A model generated the notes under the pieces. It made no database searches, had not been told where the DNA came from, and worked only from the letters and a program-made list of their open reading frames with translations. From the NCBI GenBank assembly GCA_905250115.1, contig CAJNOI010000152.1, positions 1 to 64,000 on the forward strand: a DNA stretch of 64,000 nt. The letters run 5' to 3'. How positions within the stretch are numbered: the stretch's first letter is position 1; every line of letters begins with the position of its first letter. Both the position numbers and the translations under genes were made by a program. Origin of the DNA: Adineta steineri. Lineage: Eukaryota; Rotifera; Eurotatoria; Adinetida; Adinetidae. Positions 37,387 to 51,900 of the stretch are shown here, piece after piece.

Positions 37387-37598
37387 CACAAGAATGGCAT
37401 TATCAGGATGCACTAAAATTATTACATCCAACACTAAAAGATGAACAATTAGTAACATGTGCATATGGAACTCGGATTGATTATATATATCTACGTCCAC
37501 GTCGAGATGATCAATGGAAACTAAGCAAATGTTCAATTATAAATACTCAACCTGCTACTGATCATAATGCTATTTTTGCAGAATTTGAAAACTATTAG
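37387..37598 (+). CDS. C-terminal end of an endonuclease/exonuclease/phosphatase (EEP) family protein
   Basis: Seventy codons open from the gap to a TAG. The frame contains GTRIDYIYLRPRRDD and, near the end, ATDHNAIFAEFE. The ID(Y/H)I strand followed by a (S/T)DH motif close to the C-terminus is the hallmark of the EEP fold (DNase I-like nucleases, sphingomyelinases, CCR4-type deadenylases); the Asp-His pair is catalytic. Which subfamily cannot be told from this part. The stop is 216 bp ahead of the HECT gene on the same strand. Confidence 0.7.
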
Positions 37599-37814
37599 GA
37601 CGGGTGTGAGAAAGAGAATAAGAACGAATCGATTGACGTGTTCTTGCACCACAACATGTCATAATATGAAAGAAAGAAGGAAAGAAAAAACAATCAATCC
37701 ACGAGGCGAAATATTTCTTTTTTTTTATTTTTCTGCTGTGCATAACGATGGAAGGTTTATTTTTGTCAACGAAAAATATTTATTCTCCATCTAAGCATTG
37801 CACGCAATAAAAAA

Positions 37815-40800
37815 ATGGAACAATATTTTTCAGAACTAGTTTCGTTAATCAAATCTAGTGATACAATTTCTAGTATCGATCCTATTCTCTCCTCATTCGA
37901 CGATCAAGAAGATGTCAATTTTTTTCTTTCACGAGAAAGACACTGCAATCCAAATTTTACTTCTGAACAACAATTAATTACCCGAATTCACCAGTATTTA
38001 TCTGTTTTAACCAATACTATCGAATTTCAAACATGGAATGCTAATATTGACAAAATATTGAAAGAAACTATTCTAAAACAAATGTTGAATGACTTCACCG
38101 AGGTTCAACGAACTATTAAAGATAATCTTGGCAAGCCTAAACAATGGAGAGCAGCTCTTTGGCAAAAATTAACAAATGATAATCGATATAATCGATTGAC
38201 AGTGTCACCAAGATTGCGATCTGTTGAACGGAAAGTGTCACCATCACATCTTCGTTTGTCACCCGAACCAAATCGCGCGGTAAGTGCTACTCGGGATCGA
38301 AACAGATTGGTTGCTTCAGAAAGTGAAATCCTCGCAATTCTAACGCGATCTTCCAAGAATGTCGGGACTTTGAAGAATATTTTACCTATCCTGGATCGGT
38401 TGATATTTGATATTAAACATAATTACAACATTCAAAGTATCATACAACAATTTAATACTAATTTTCAAAAGATTCGTACAGAATGGAAAGATCGATTGAC
38501 GCCAGAATGGATCGTCACAGGCGATAGTACATCGAATTTAGAAAAATTTCTCTGGAACCCATTGACGTATCTGGCATCGATCGGTGCGTATCCCACTACA
38601 ACGATGATGATACACGATAAGAAAACATTTACTGGCCAATGGGTGGCAGGTGCAGTTATGGCTCATATCGATATTCATCATATTCTACATGCTGAAAAAC
38701 ATTATCAATCTGGCAAGATGGATAGTTCTCTTTTCTTCGATTTTCATCTGGAAACATTTCGTCAATTGTATCACTTAATTGAACAATTATCGAATAACAC
38801 AGAAACACACGTCAATAACAATTTAAAATTTATATTAAATATGTGTCTACGATTATTCACTACTCATTTGAGATATCTCTCATTATTAACTAGTGGTGAT
38901 TGGATCGAATATCCAACCGAAGAAGAATGGCAAACTTGGTTCAATACATTACTTTCATTGACGACGAATGAATCCGAAAATACTATCTGTGCTCGACAAG
39001 CAGCGAAAGCAATGATTTGTATTCTTGAAAAACAAATCTTATCATTTTCAGACAGATTAATTTACATGTCTCAATATATTCTAGAAAATAGATATCCTAT
39101 CTTAACCGAAGAATTTTCGATTACATTGACTCATAATACAAATATAATGGCTTGGATTGATTATTTATGTGATGAGCATGAAGAAAAGAATCAGATTTGG
39201 GCGATTCTGATCTCATTGATCAATCTGTATGATCATTCATCAAGATCGATGCAACAAATTCTAGAACGATTCCAACAGTTACTCTTTGTTCGACTGATCA
39301 ACGGTGATACGTCTATCATTTCTGTGTTCATTCAATATCTCTCATTATTTTTCAATCAATGTATGATCGACAATAATTTATTGGCATCCTTTCTGGTCGG
39401 TTTAAGTGTTCTGAATGTAATTGAAGATCCAATGCGTTTTACTACAATTTACACGACTATATTACCTATATTATCTGATTTCATCTTGAAACATATCGCT
39501 CAATCAGAAATAAACGACAAACCTCAATTTCGATTTACTGCTTGGTTGTTAGGAAAAATCAGTCATTTACTGATCACAGGTCCACCTAAACATTTACTAG
39601 AAATAAAATATGCTGAGATATTAAAATCACCGTTATTCTCTTGTGGATGTGAAACAAATACGATGAATGAAGCATTATTTCAATCTAGCATGGCTTCATA
39701 TAGTCAATTAACATTAACAGATCATATCGTAGAAACAACGTCCGATGATCAAGAATTTCTGATGTCAGTGTACAACAATACTGATTCAGGTGCGCAGCTA
39801 CTATCGAAAATGCGAACTTTTAGTAAAGATAAACATCGTTCTCTACAAAAATCTATTGAACAACAAGCCAATAATGCATGTGCTCATCTCTTTGCAGTCT
39901 ATCTCAAACACTATCGTCAAGTTAATTTAGCGATAGAAGAACTATCTCGTATTAATACGACCAAACCGCATCAAAAATTGTTGTCTCTATATGAATATGC
40001 TAATCGTGTCCAAATGACTTTTGCCACAACGCGAGGACAAGGTGGTAATTGTGAAGAACTCTACGAACAGATTCGAATGCGAACTCTCTTTTTACTTTCT
40101 TCCATCAAAGAAAGTCAATGGATTCCCATTATCGAAAGTTCTCAACAACGATCAAAGAACAAATCTTCTCGACTACTACAACAAACATTTAATGTTTGTC
40201 TACGATTTAAAAAACTGATGACAGCCAATAAAAAACACAACGATCAAAAAGCAAATCGTGAAGAAGTAATGCATCGCACCATTGTTAGCTATGTTTATGG
40301 AGATCAAAGTCGATGGGAATTGGATGAACTTCTTCAATGTATGTCTTATCAACATGAACGAGCCATGCTTCGATGGGTTACATATCGATTTATTTATACA
40401 TTTCTTCAAAAATGTATTCAAATTGAAGAAAATCATCAAATGATGAATTTTTTAACTATCTTTTTACTGAATATAAGAGGTACTGATATTGAATGGTCTT
40501 ACTTAGACAATATTCCAGCAGTCAATAGTCGTTGGAAAGAAGAGATTGGTAAAGTCTATTATTCGATGGTAAATTTTCTTCTCTTGACTTTATCACAAAA
40601 CAATACAAAACCAGTGAGTCTTGTATTTCATGTCTTGAATTTAACGTATACTAGTAACGATATTCAATATTTACATGATTATGAATTTCCTCAAAGATTA
40701 TTTACACTCTTTGTTACTTCCTGCAATCAATCCGTTTCATTCGAATCTAAATTCATTGCATATCAATGGTTTCGTTTGTATGTTTTACAATTATGGGAAC

Positions 40801-43800
40801 AGACGACCAATGAGGAAACCATCAAAACATTATCTGAAGAAAAATGGATTTTTAATGAATTGAAATATTTATTCTCTGTAGAACAAAATCAAGTATCAAA
40901 AATTTCTTTTCAACATGTAGCTCTTGGATCAGAAAAACATGAAATTAATCAATACTTAATACTACTACTTCGATGTATCACAGTCTATGAACATATCCGA
41001 AATCGATGTGCTACTTTAGAATATTTCAATCAATTATGGCAAATGTATCGATGCAGTACAAATCTGATCACTACTCTACTAGTACTGAAAATATTACGAC
41101 AAATTCTTTTGTTTCTACCGAAAGAGCAAGTCACCATTTTGATGAAGAATTTTTTAGCAGAGATTCTATCGACGATTAGCAATAGTATTCGATCGAAAGA
41201 AAAATCTTCGGAAATCATTACTGAATTAATTTATATCTATCGATCGATCATTTCTACTGCATCACCATGGCAGCAAATCGCAACTGAACATATCTTTAAT
41301 ATTATCATTTCGAATTTCAATTCATTTACACCCAATAATACAGATCAAATGAATCATTTACTGGCTTGTTTGAGTATTTTGGGCGGATACATTCATCCAT
41401 TTGGTATCGGCTCCATCGTTCAGATCTATGTTGAAGATCAATTCGATCAAGAAACTCAATTAGGAGTAATCATAGAGATTGATATGAATAGTGTCTTTCC
41501 TTATTTAGTTCAATACTGTCGAACTAATCAAACTAGATGGGTTACAGTCGATCAATTGCGTATTGAACTCGATGTATTACCACCTAATCTACTCGATCTA
41601 CCCATTGATCATACAACCATTGGTAAGATGTTTGATGCTTTGATCGATTTTGTCGAACTTGACGATTCACTCTTCGATTCCCTTCTGATTCTATCATTGA
41701 AACGTCGTTCAATTGGTGTTTTGTATCGTTTAATGACCAGTAAAAAACTGTTAGAAATTTTCATGGAAAAACCATATGTATTAATTATTGCAAAACTTTC
41801 AACGACGGCTCTATCCACTATTCATTGTCTACAACCGACTGATTTACATTTATTGAATAAACGACATTTGGAACAATACTCCCTTAGTTTGGATCGATGT
41901 GAACATCCGAAACAAATTAACGATGAATTACAATTTCATGTTTGGCATAATTCACCTTTCAAAGAAGAAGCGCTAATGATGAATATTGATTACACGAATC
42001 TAGACAATAGCCAATGGAAACCTGTGGGATCGAAGCAGTTTGTAGAGGATTTTAAACGAGGCCGTGTTGGTAACGAAGATATTCGTATCGCACCGATGAT
42101 GCCTGAAATTACCACTCAATGGATGTTAGAAGAATGTGGAACCCATCATCGATTTCCTGGTCGAATGTATTTAATGAATGAAACTGGTGGTACTTCGTCG
42201 ATTACGTTCACTGTGGGTGATTTACGTCTGACTTACGGTAAATGGTATTTCTGTATTCGTCTGGTGGAAAGTCAATTCTTACAGATTGGGTGGGCAACAA
42301 ATGGTTTCAATCCTGGTACTACTGCTGAAGTCAGTCAGGATCAATATTCATGGTTTTATGATGGATCTCCTTTTGGCACAGATGATATACGTTGGAAGAG
42401 TAATGATGTTTGTGGATGTGGAATTGAAATTGATGGAAATAATACTCGAATTAATTATTGGTTAAATGGACATTTTTTAGGTACGACTTTTGCTCACGAT
42501 TTTCCCGTTGGTTCGACTGAAACGATATGTAATATGCGACCTAATGGATCTGAAACTACTTATTATCCATGTGTAACTTTACGAGTGAATGATACATCAC
42601 TTTTCAGCACTTGTGAATGGATTTTCGATCCTGAAGATATGAGCGAATGTCCATTACCGATTGGTTACAAACCTTTACTATTACCAACCATACTCACCGT
42701 AGTAAGATATCCATTTAGTGCCTATATGTTAAGTACCGATGATCGAGACAATCTTTATCGATCACGTTCTGCATCTTCAAAAATGTTCTTACGTGATTTT
42801 GTCAATCAACATCATTTAGAAACCGAATTTCTTGTTGATGCTAATCGATTGATATTGACAGAAGAAAGTCATGGATTTCCATTCATGATCGATCATCTTG
42901 GTTCATGGACAATCAGCTTCGACTTTGAAGTTTTATTCAATCATTCACAAAAGGATATTTGCCTTTTGACACTAGGAACAACATCGTCCATACGAATACC
43001 ATTCGAAAAAGTAACCAATAACACTCGTATAGCTATTGTATTCTGTGTCAAAAATCAACAAATAAAAACGTATATTAATCATGAATACAATATATCGAAA
43101 GTCTCCGTCATTATTCCACTTACACTTCATCTTTTGCCTATGATTGCTGTTAAAATGCGAAATCTCGGTTTTTGGAAAGATGCTCTACCAGAAGAACAAA
43201 TTCGTTATCTGCTCAATTCGGGATTATCTCATATTAATTCCGATTATCATCGATTAACCACATATCGAAAATTAGCAAATACATGGACATTCAAAGCTAA
43301 ACAACAAGATTTTCTAGATGAATCTCTTGTACTTATGAATCAAGTCAGATGCGAAACAGCAAAAGATGAAACTGAACAATCTGCTATAGAACTATATGGA
43401 AATACAACTTATCTTGTTTTAAATAAGTCAACTCGTCCATGGTCAGAATATACACTGATTCTTGATATTCAAATTGATCATTTACCAGCACAGAACGAGC
43501 AATTGACATTAATTACTTTAAATTCAAATGTCAGCATTTATCTGACACACGAAGGACACTTATGTGTAACAGTACATCAAACGAAAAGTCATTCAACATT
43601 GAAATTAAATCAATATGTACGTCTAGTAATCACTGTTGGAGGTTCGTCATTGAAATTGTATGTCGATGGTGTATTGTATCTTGATGTCAACATCAATGAA
43701 CATCAACTACTGATCAACGATGATCATATTGATTTGTTTCGTGAACATAATATAACCAAGAATGATATACTTCGCATCAAATGTAAATCGATTACTTTCA

Positions 43801-46800
43801 TGACAAACTGTATCACCGATATCAACGATGATCTCGAATCTTCCAATCATTCATTAGACCATTTAGTTGCACCGCCTTATTCTATCCTTGCTCCGAATTT
43901 AATTCTCAGTGGACATGATCAATCATTGATCAAATCAGTATTAAAACAACATCCAACAAGCAATATTTATTTGATCGATCAAATTCTTCGTGAACAACAT
44001 GAAACAACGATAAAAGCTATGCAAGACAACAAGCCACTACGTCAAAACAATCTTCTTACGAAAATGAATCCATCCATTGATAAATACAAACTAAAGAATC
44101 TTCTTCAATTTTCAAATTTTGATACTGATGAAAAGATTATTACACTTGGTACAGTTCTCTTTGAGCATTGGACTACACTGCAAGTATCAAATCCATCACT
44201 ATCTTCTGACAAAAACTGGTTCGATCAAGCTGTACATCATCTAGATATTAACAAGCAGTTCAATGAATGGATTAACGATTCATCTCTGGCTACTATTCAA
44301 GGAAGTGATTTAACGTATCAATTACTTGATTTAAATCGACCTTCATCAGAACAAATACAGACTATTGATCATCATTGGAAAAAGACTCAATATTCTCATC
44401 ATAATATTCCTCGTGATCAATTTATTACTTTACGAACTGCCTGTGAACATGGATTAATCTCGATTTATGCTCATTATACTATCTTAACGATGTTACAAGT
44501 TTGGTCTTCAGATGGATCAACTTTATTTCCATTAGAAAAATTCGGAGATTATACATTTCTATTAACATTATTTCGATTGTTAGATTATCATTATAATAAT
44601 ACTCGATTGCATACCGATGAGAGTATCGATCGAATGAGTTTATTAATTAAAACAATTCTCAATGTAGAAATCAATCAATTACTTAAACATCAGCCAGTTA
44701 CAGATGATTCATTGTCGAACTTAGCTCCACTTCTCTATCAACTACAAAAGAATCTCAGTATACAAATGATTCAACTGGTTGCCAATCCATCCTTGTTAGT
44801 CGATGATGATGACAAGCATCAATCGACAAAAATGATTCAAAAACCAAATTTGAAATTCATTCTTAAAATATTGAATCTCTTTCTTTTATTACTAACTGAA
44901 TCATTTGCAAGAAAACAAATTGATATTGATTTCTTAGTTCCTATCGTTTTTCCAACAATTTTAATCGAATATTTGTTCGATTTATTTCTTCTATGTCCAA
45001 TGCATCAAACAAAAATAATAATACTTCGTCTTTTCATTGCGTAAGTCAACTTAGTATACTAATCAATAGCAATTTTATTCTTGATGAATTTTATAGATTG
45101 ATTCAAACAAGTCAACAACTTCAGTTGAGTAAATCTGTTCGAAATTTCTTCTTTCATTTGTTTACTCAGTTACCATCTGATTCTACGTCGATATCAAATC
45201 CTACACTGAAAACATTTCAAATAACAATTTTAGATTTAGTTTATCTATTATCCGAACGATATAAAAATGATTTGATAGATTATAATTTTTCTCAATCATT
45301 TCATAATTTATTAAATTTTCTTGATACTGTAAATGCGCTAAATAATCGAACAAAACGTACTACATTTCCAGAATTGTTCATCTTTAACGGCGACTTTCAA
45401 TTCACTCGAGATGAACTTGAACAATCACAACATTATTTTGATATGACTGCTGATTTTCAATTGATTGATTATATTAATCAACATCTGCTGACAAATCAAT
45501 CATTTACGACATTGATTACTAGTCTACCAACTGATACTACACTTAATTCAACTCATTACAAAAATTATCCATCTTTGTGGCATATTCGAGCGCGTTGTAT
45601 CCAGACACGTGTGAAATTCTTCTTTTTATTCAGTGTATCCGCTGAAAAACTCGTTTCGATTGTCGATCTTAGTCTTCCGATTGGACAAAGTTTTCTTACT
45701 GATAAATTTCGATCGGCTCGTTCGTATGTTTTGCGTACTACTAAATTTCAATTATTGAATTCAACTTTGATCGTCACGGAATTACCCTCAGAAGACAACA
45801 TTCCATCGATCAATTTTGATACTATTCAAGCAAGTACTACAAACACCAAAACGATGTTCTATCAAGCATACGTACAACTACATCCGAATGCTCATATTCT
45901 TTTTCGACGACAGGATGAACGTCTCTGGCGAGCACAATATCTTGCCATGCATAGTACGGATGCAGGTGGACCTTATCGAGATTCTATCACGTGTCTTTGC
46001 GCGGATATTTGTAGTGAACGTCTGCCATTATTTATTCTTTGCCCTAATGGACGAATGAACGATGGTTTAAATCGTGATCGTTGGATTCCAAATGTTTTTC
46101 CGCCGAATAATTCGATTCCTAATGATATCAAAAAACAGTATCGATTTGTTGGTCAATTATTAGGCATGGCGATACGAAAAAAATTCTATTTGGATTTAAA
46201 ATTTCCCACTTTTCTATGGAAACAACTAGTGAAAGATGAGGTAACTATGGAAGATATCTTCGCGATTGATATACAAAGTTTTACTTTGATTAATGAAATG
46301 GAAAAGACTTTTCATTCTGCAGATCCAGAGAACGATGCATTGACTGATATTCTTGAAGAATTACGCTTTGAAGCAGTTAGTGCTAGTGGGCAAACGTTTG
46401 AATTGATACCTGGTGGACGTAATATTCCAATTACCTTGCAGAATCTAAAAGAATATTGTTCGAGTTATCGTCAATATCGTCTACAAGAATTTTCTCGACA
46501 AATTGAATACATTCGTCAAGGATTGCATAGTGTAATTCCTGGATTTTTCGTAAGTTTATTTACTGCTCGTGAATTGGAAGAAGCTGTGTGTGGTAAAGGT
46601 ACAACTAATATCGAACTATTAAAATGCAACACTACCTATGGTGGTAGTTTTCATTCAACTTCAAGATGTATTCAACACTTTTGGACAGTACTCAGTACGA
46701 AATTTACTGAAGAACAAAAAAAGTTATTTCTCAAATTTGTTTGGGGTCGATCAACATTACCCAATCGACATGAAGATTTTACATCAAAATTTATCATCAG

Positions 46801-47057
46801 TCCATTTACAGTTAGTAATGGTCATATTGATGGAGCACTTCCACGTAAGACAAAACTTTCAGAATATAAACTCAGTTGTCAATACTACTTTTTTTTGTAT
46901 TTTAGGAGCACATACATGCAGTTTTACTTTGGATTTACCTGACTATTCATCGGTAGATATAATGTATGATCGTTTAAATTATGCGATTACAAATTGTTCC
47001 AGTATCGATGGAGACGGAAACATGAATGGCATGCCTGTAATCTTAGATTCTGACTAA
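37815..47057 (+). CDS. Giant SPRY-HECT E3 ubiquitin ligase (HERC1/HECTD4-like size class)
   Basis: Exons 37815-45040, 45097-46844 and 46906-47057 join in frame across 56 and 61 bp introns and give 3,041 aa. The first exon alone is 7.2 kb. The N-terminal 1,300 residues are helical without a named domain, with a Ser/Arg-rich stretch near residue 130-170. A SPRY domain spans about 1458-1562 (YGKWYFCIRLVESQFLQIGW; YSWFYDGSPFG; INYWLNGHFLG). Two laminin-G/pentraxin-like segments follow near 1697-1810 and 1875-1960. The HECT domain covers about 2672-3041: STDAGGPYRDS, FVGQLLGMAIRK, LEELRFEAVS, and the catalytic Cys2996 in AHTCSFTLDLPDYSS. HECT ligases pass ubiquitin through this Cys; the SPRY and LamG-like parts probably bind substrate. 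The start (AAAAAATGG) is the first in-frame Met. The gene converges on the GPCR at 47064. Confidence 0.9.
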
Positions 47058-47063
47058 ATTTAT

Positions 47064-47996
47064 TTATATTATTATTGCTGCTAACACTTTTCGTCGTCGT
47101 CGTCGACGACGTTTAATTATTTTTATAACAGCTATTTTAAGTGAGTCATTAAATTGAAATAAAGCAATAAAAATAAATACTAATGATACATCCAGAAATA
47201 TAAGAGCAATTCGAAAATGATATTTTTCAGGAGTTGTAAAAAATGAAATGATAATGAAAACTGTATATGGAAAACCAAGTGCAATTAAAATGATTACTAA
47301 TATGAGTATACGTCGAACCATTTTTAATTCTCTTTGTGCTCGAACTAAAGTATTTGCTAATGTTACACGTTTACTCATTTTTTTCACGTATAGAACTAAT
47401 TTAAAATAAATTAATATAACCAATAGAACAGGAATGATATAAATACAAAGTACCATATAGATCAATGAGAAAGACAGTCCAAGAGGTAGTTGACATATTT
47501 GATTGTTAATATTATAGAGAATTTCATTACGAAGCATAAATTCAAGTGGATATGCTAGACCAATAATCCATGTTATGAAAATAAGTATAATTTGACATGT
47601 AGCTGCTTGATAAAATAACCATTGTGGATAAACTACAGTAACATATCTATAGAGTGCTTGTAATAAGAATGAATAATTCAATGTGGCACATATACCATCG
47701 GCAATATAAGCTCGAAATACACATAATGAATCTTCATAAATAATTTGTTTCATATCATTTTGTAATACAAATACGACTGCACCATTTCTAATACTTGCAA
47801 ATATAGTTTCAAGTAAACATGAATTAGCAATTAATAACATCGAAACTGTATGACATGTTTTATCAATAATAATAATAAATAAAAAAATGAGAGGAAATAT
47901 AATAGCAAGGGTAATACAGATAAGACCAATAATATCAAGAGGAATAAACCATAATTCAATATTTATTGTTGTCGTTGAAGTATTCCGAGTTGTCAT
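47064..47996 (-). CDS. Rhodopsin-like GPCR, single exon, complete
   Basis: 310 aa with a short Thr/Asn-rich N-terminus bearing glycosylation sequons, then seven hydrophobic segments: IIGLICITLAIIFPLIFLF, VSMLLIANSCLLETIFA, ICATLNYSFLLQALYRYVTV (YRY at the DRY site), IILIFITWIIGLAYPLEF, FSLIYMVLCIYIIPVLLVIL, ILILVIILIALGFPYTVFII and IALIFLDVSLVFIFIALFQF. The C-terminus has a run of eight Arg after a Lys-rich helix. CxW/PxxY signatures are weak, as in lineage-expanded bdelloid class A receptors. Ligand unknown. Its stop lies 6 bp from the HECT gene stop on the other strand. Confidence 0.85.
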   Translation of the reverse strand: MTTRNTSTTTINIELWFIPLDIIGLICITLAIIFPLIFLFIIIIDKTCHTVSMLLIANSCLLETIFASIRNGAVVFVLQNDMKQIIYEDSLCVFRAYIADGICATLNYSFLLQALYRYVTVVYPQWLFYQAATCQIILIFITWIIGLAYPLEFMLRNEILYNINNQICQLPLGLSFSLIYMVLCIYIIPVLLVILIYFKLVLYVKKMSKRVTLANTLVRAQRELKMVRRILILVIILIALGFPYTVFIIISFFTTPEKYHFRIALIFLDVSLVFIFIALFQFNDSLKIAVIKIIKRRRRRRRKVLAAIII

Positions 47997-48948
47997 TTTA
48001 ACTTGAAAGTAGTTTCAAATATTTTCACTGAAAACAACGATCATAATATTCAAGAAGATAATAAATCTGTTGATTATGAACTAATGAGCTCTTTTAATAC
48101 GATAATCCTATGACAATTAATATTTGATTGCGTGTTAATATCAACATTAATCATTGTTTTTCTAAGAAATCTTTGCGTCATTCATGAACTCTGAATCAAT
48201 GGTACAATCAGTAAAAGAAAAGGTAATAAATAATTAACAATTTTATTCTCTCTATTCTTTCGCTTATGTTAAGTGAATCAATTCATTCATTTTTCTCTAT
48301 GTAGCATATTGAATTATAAAAGGATTCGGTTGTTTGTCTAACTAATTACTTATTTATACTAACGATGAAGCAAAGTGAAGAACTTTTTGATGTTACGCAG
48401 ACTAATGTTTACGATAGGATAGCTATGATAGAACAGATCGTGCTAATTAGCTTTTAATTGTTCCAAATGATTTAAGCGACATTTTTCAGTCGAATTTCAT
48501 TTTTCACTACGATTAAGAACGAGCTAATGAAGTTTATGATCATATGAATGTGACATAAAAAATGATATTATCGATATTTGATATTCTTCAAAAAAATATC
48601 TAATTAATTCATTAAATATAATCTTTTTCAGTTTATAAATAATATTTTTAAAGATGAAAACTACATTGACATACAATTTTTTTTAAATAATAAGCTAAGA
48701 AATTGGTGTGTGAACGTTTTTCAGAAACAGCACTTTCAAAACTTGTGAGATTTCGTCTTCATTTTTCGAAAGGTTAAAAAATAATGTCACTATTACTTCA
48801 TCAAATTTATCTTTCATTATCCGATAGTCTATGCGAAAGACAAAAAAATATTGTTCTGTTTGATCGACATTTTTCGATTAATTGTCAAATAGAAGCGAAT
48901 ACTATACCAATAAATTACACAAGTTCTGAAATAATCAATAAACATTAA
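47997..48948. other. Intergenic region between minus-strand receptor genes
   Basis: About 950 bp, AT-rich, between the 5' end of the single-exon GPCR and the 3' end of the chimeric receptor gene. No ORF or repeat is recognised. Confidence 0.55.
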
Positions 48949-51900
48949 TTATTGATGAATGAGTCGTCTCCATCGTCTGAATGTTTCTTGAAATGTTTTT
49001 CTGTACAATGCTGAAGGAAGGACAAAGACAATAAAGATAAGTATCGATGGAGTAAATGAAATGAAATAACCAGAAATAAATAATAATCGATGATTAGATG
49101 GATTGACACATTCTGATAACATTGACATAATCAGACGAGGTAGGGACAAAATTAGAAGAATAATTGGACTGATTAGTAATTGTTTATGTTCACTAATTTG
49201 ACTGTAAATATGTTCTTGCAGAGTTAGTCTTGTTTGAGCTGTTGATCGTTGTCGGGCGGATCCAAATATGATGAATAATGCAGAACAAAGGTTGATAATA
49301 CATGGAGCGACAAGATGAAAAAATAAGATGATTGTATTGTATTGCTGAACAAAAGAAGAATAACGACTTAAACACCATCTATCGATATCCACTTCCTTTG
49401 TCTCTGTCTTTACCTCATACAGTTCTCGGTGTATAGGTTCGTGAATGATTGAACCCATGATACAGAATGGTAGTATAAGAATTATCCATCGAGCAATGCG
49501 TTGACTCTTTTGTTTATTGAATGCGATTCCTTTGAAAACAAGAATCGCTCTTTCAATAGCTACACACGCATTGAGCCAAGCATCCAAATAAAGACAAAGC
49601 TTGAGAAGTGGTTCGATCGATACACAACCACCTCGAACAACAGAAAGACGAATTGACAGATTTATTTGAGTGAGAACAACAAACCAAAACTTCACTGTAA
49701 ATATACTGATTGTAAGAAACGAAGTAATCGATGACGCGAAGAGATAGATGCCACATCCAACTTTTCGTAGTTCTTTGCTCTGAAATGTTATTAGAGACAA
49801 AATACTATTGATTAAACCTCCAACAAACATAATCATCGTTAAAGCAGCATTGATTTTCACCAATATTGTTTGATCATTCAATGTCATATTCGGTCGAATT
49901 TCGTCACGTAAAATATCATCGAGAGTGATGCCAATACTCTTTTTGTAGAACTGACATTTCTGACCAATGAAACAACTGGTCAGAACTTGCGCTGAAGAAA
50001 GAAATGCATAGTTATCAAGCGATAAGATCAATCTTTCTCAACTTAACAAAGTCATGTAGGCACAAATCTGTAAGCAACAATAGTCTATCAAAGTCACTTA
50101 TCTATACATGGTGTGTCGAGATTAAATTTCTATATTTTCATTTTCTGTTCAATGCCTAATGATGAATTTATTCAATCGTGTAAAGATGTTTCTGTATATG
50201 AACTCGGTTAATTTTCAGTAATAAGATCTCAGATAGTCAAATCACTAGAGAAACGTTACATGAATTTATTCAACTGATTGAATTCATACGATTTATCTAA
50301 TCACACTAAGCTACAATACTGAAGCTTAATCTTATCTGATTGGAATATAATTGCTCAATTTCAAAAGAAGAAAGTCAGATACGATTCTATTTTTGAGCAA
50401 TAATTCTAATGAATTATACGATCTATTTGAAATTCTCAGATGTTTTATTATTCAAGAATGAAAATGTAGTTTAGTGGGATGTTGTAATTCTCTACTGCTG
50501 GTTTACAAAATAATACAAAATACTTACTATAAGGATTAAGAGTGACGTTATCTGGGCCAGATGTTAAAATGGAAAAATTTCCTATTATATTCGGAAAAGA
50601 TGTTGTCACCACTAATATGTATGTAGTGTCAGTGTGAAGATAAACGATCAATTTGAAATCTCGAAAACTACAACTTCGATAATTTTGTGAAAGTAGATTC
50701 TCGACAGGATTCATTGGATTAAAATCATCTTTATAAATATCACCAAAAGTATCCATACTACTATTACTACCCAAAGCATAGTATCCAGTTTCCACTACGT
50801 TCACTCGTATAGTTTCATAGTAATAATTTGATTTTCGACAATCTCGAGAATATGTTTGACTACTCGTAGTCAACTGTGATGAATAGTTCGATTGTACAGC
50901 TGACGAATATGGTATCTGGATGACTGATGGAGAGCCTGTGTGATGAAAACAAAAATAATAGTCAAGATTCGTGATAGATCTTGATTGACTCAGAGAAACA
51001 CGAATCGTCTGGATGTAAGAAAGAAAATTGAGCATTATAAGACAACTCTTATATACCCTAAATATCGAAAGGCAAGTCGAAGCTTAGCGTAGCTTTCTGA
51101 AGAGATAACTCTCTATAATGTCACTCTCAATGAAATAACTACGCTGTAAATGGAGAGTAAGAACAGAATCTATAAACATTCTTCTATACTCGAACCCTCG
51201 ATAATGTATGCCACGAATGAGTTTGGAATAACTTCTTTATTTCGAAAATGGATAATGTTCTACTGTTTTAGATAAAAAAAATGGTTTATTTATAGTCTAA
51301 TTCTTCTACTATTGTAATTCATTCAAAACTTAAAGTACGTAAAGATATCTTTTAGATTCATACAAAGTAAGAATATGTTTATATTTTTTATCTACAATAC
51401 ATTTTATTTAAATGTTTGCAGCATTTTTTCATTATAGGAACATTGAGTGATAAGGCATATGGTGACAAAAAACAAGGTTTTTCTTATTTCATGGTCACGA
51501 ATAGGGATTCATGCTGGTTTGTGCATTATTCACACCAGACTAGCGATCGATTGAAAGGGGTCTGTATTGAAGGAGATTGATTTAATCATATTCACAATAT
51601 TCTGTTATTTAATGGATTTAATGTAGCGGTTTATGTCAAGCTTTCTTTTTATAATACAAATCTCATCTGACAAGACAAATTTCTATTGTTGATTATGCCA
51701 AACTCAACTAAATACTCATACTAACGTTGCCAGATATTCATTTAATAGCTGTAGCGCAAACACTTACTAATATTCTTGAGATCAACATTGTTTGGACCAG
51801 ATACAAAGGTCGAGAATGCACCTATCATACAAGAACTCCATGTCGACGTTCTCACAATCAATATATATGTGGTACTAGTCTCAAGAGCAACTGTGAATCT

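Noticed and set aside
38105-41818. Minus-strand frames inside the HECT gene
   Set aside because: Antisense shadows of a long, continuous coding exon.
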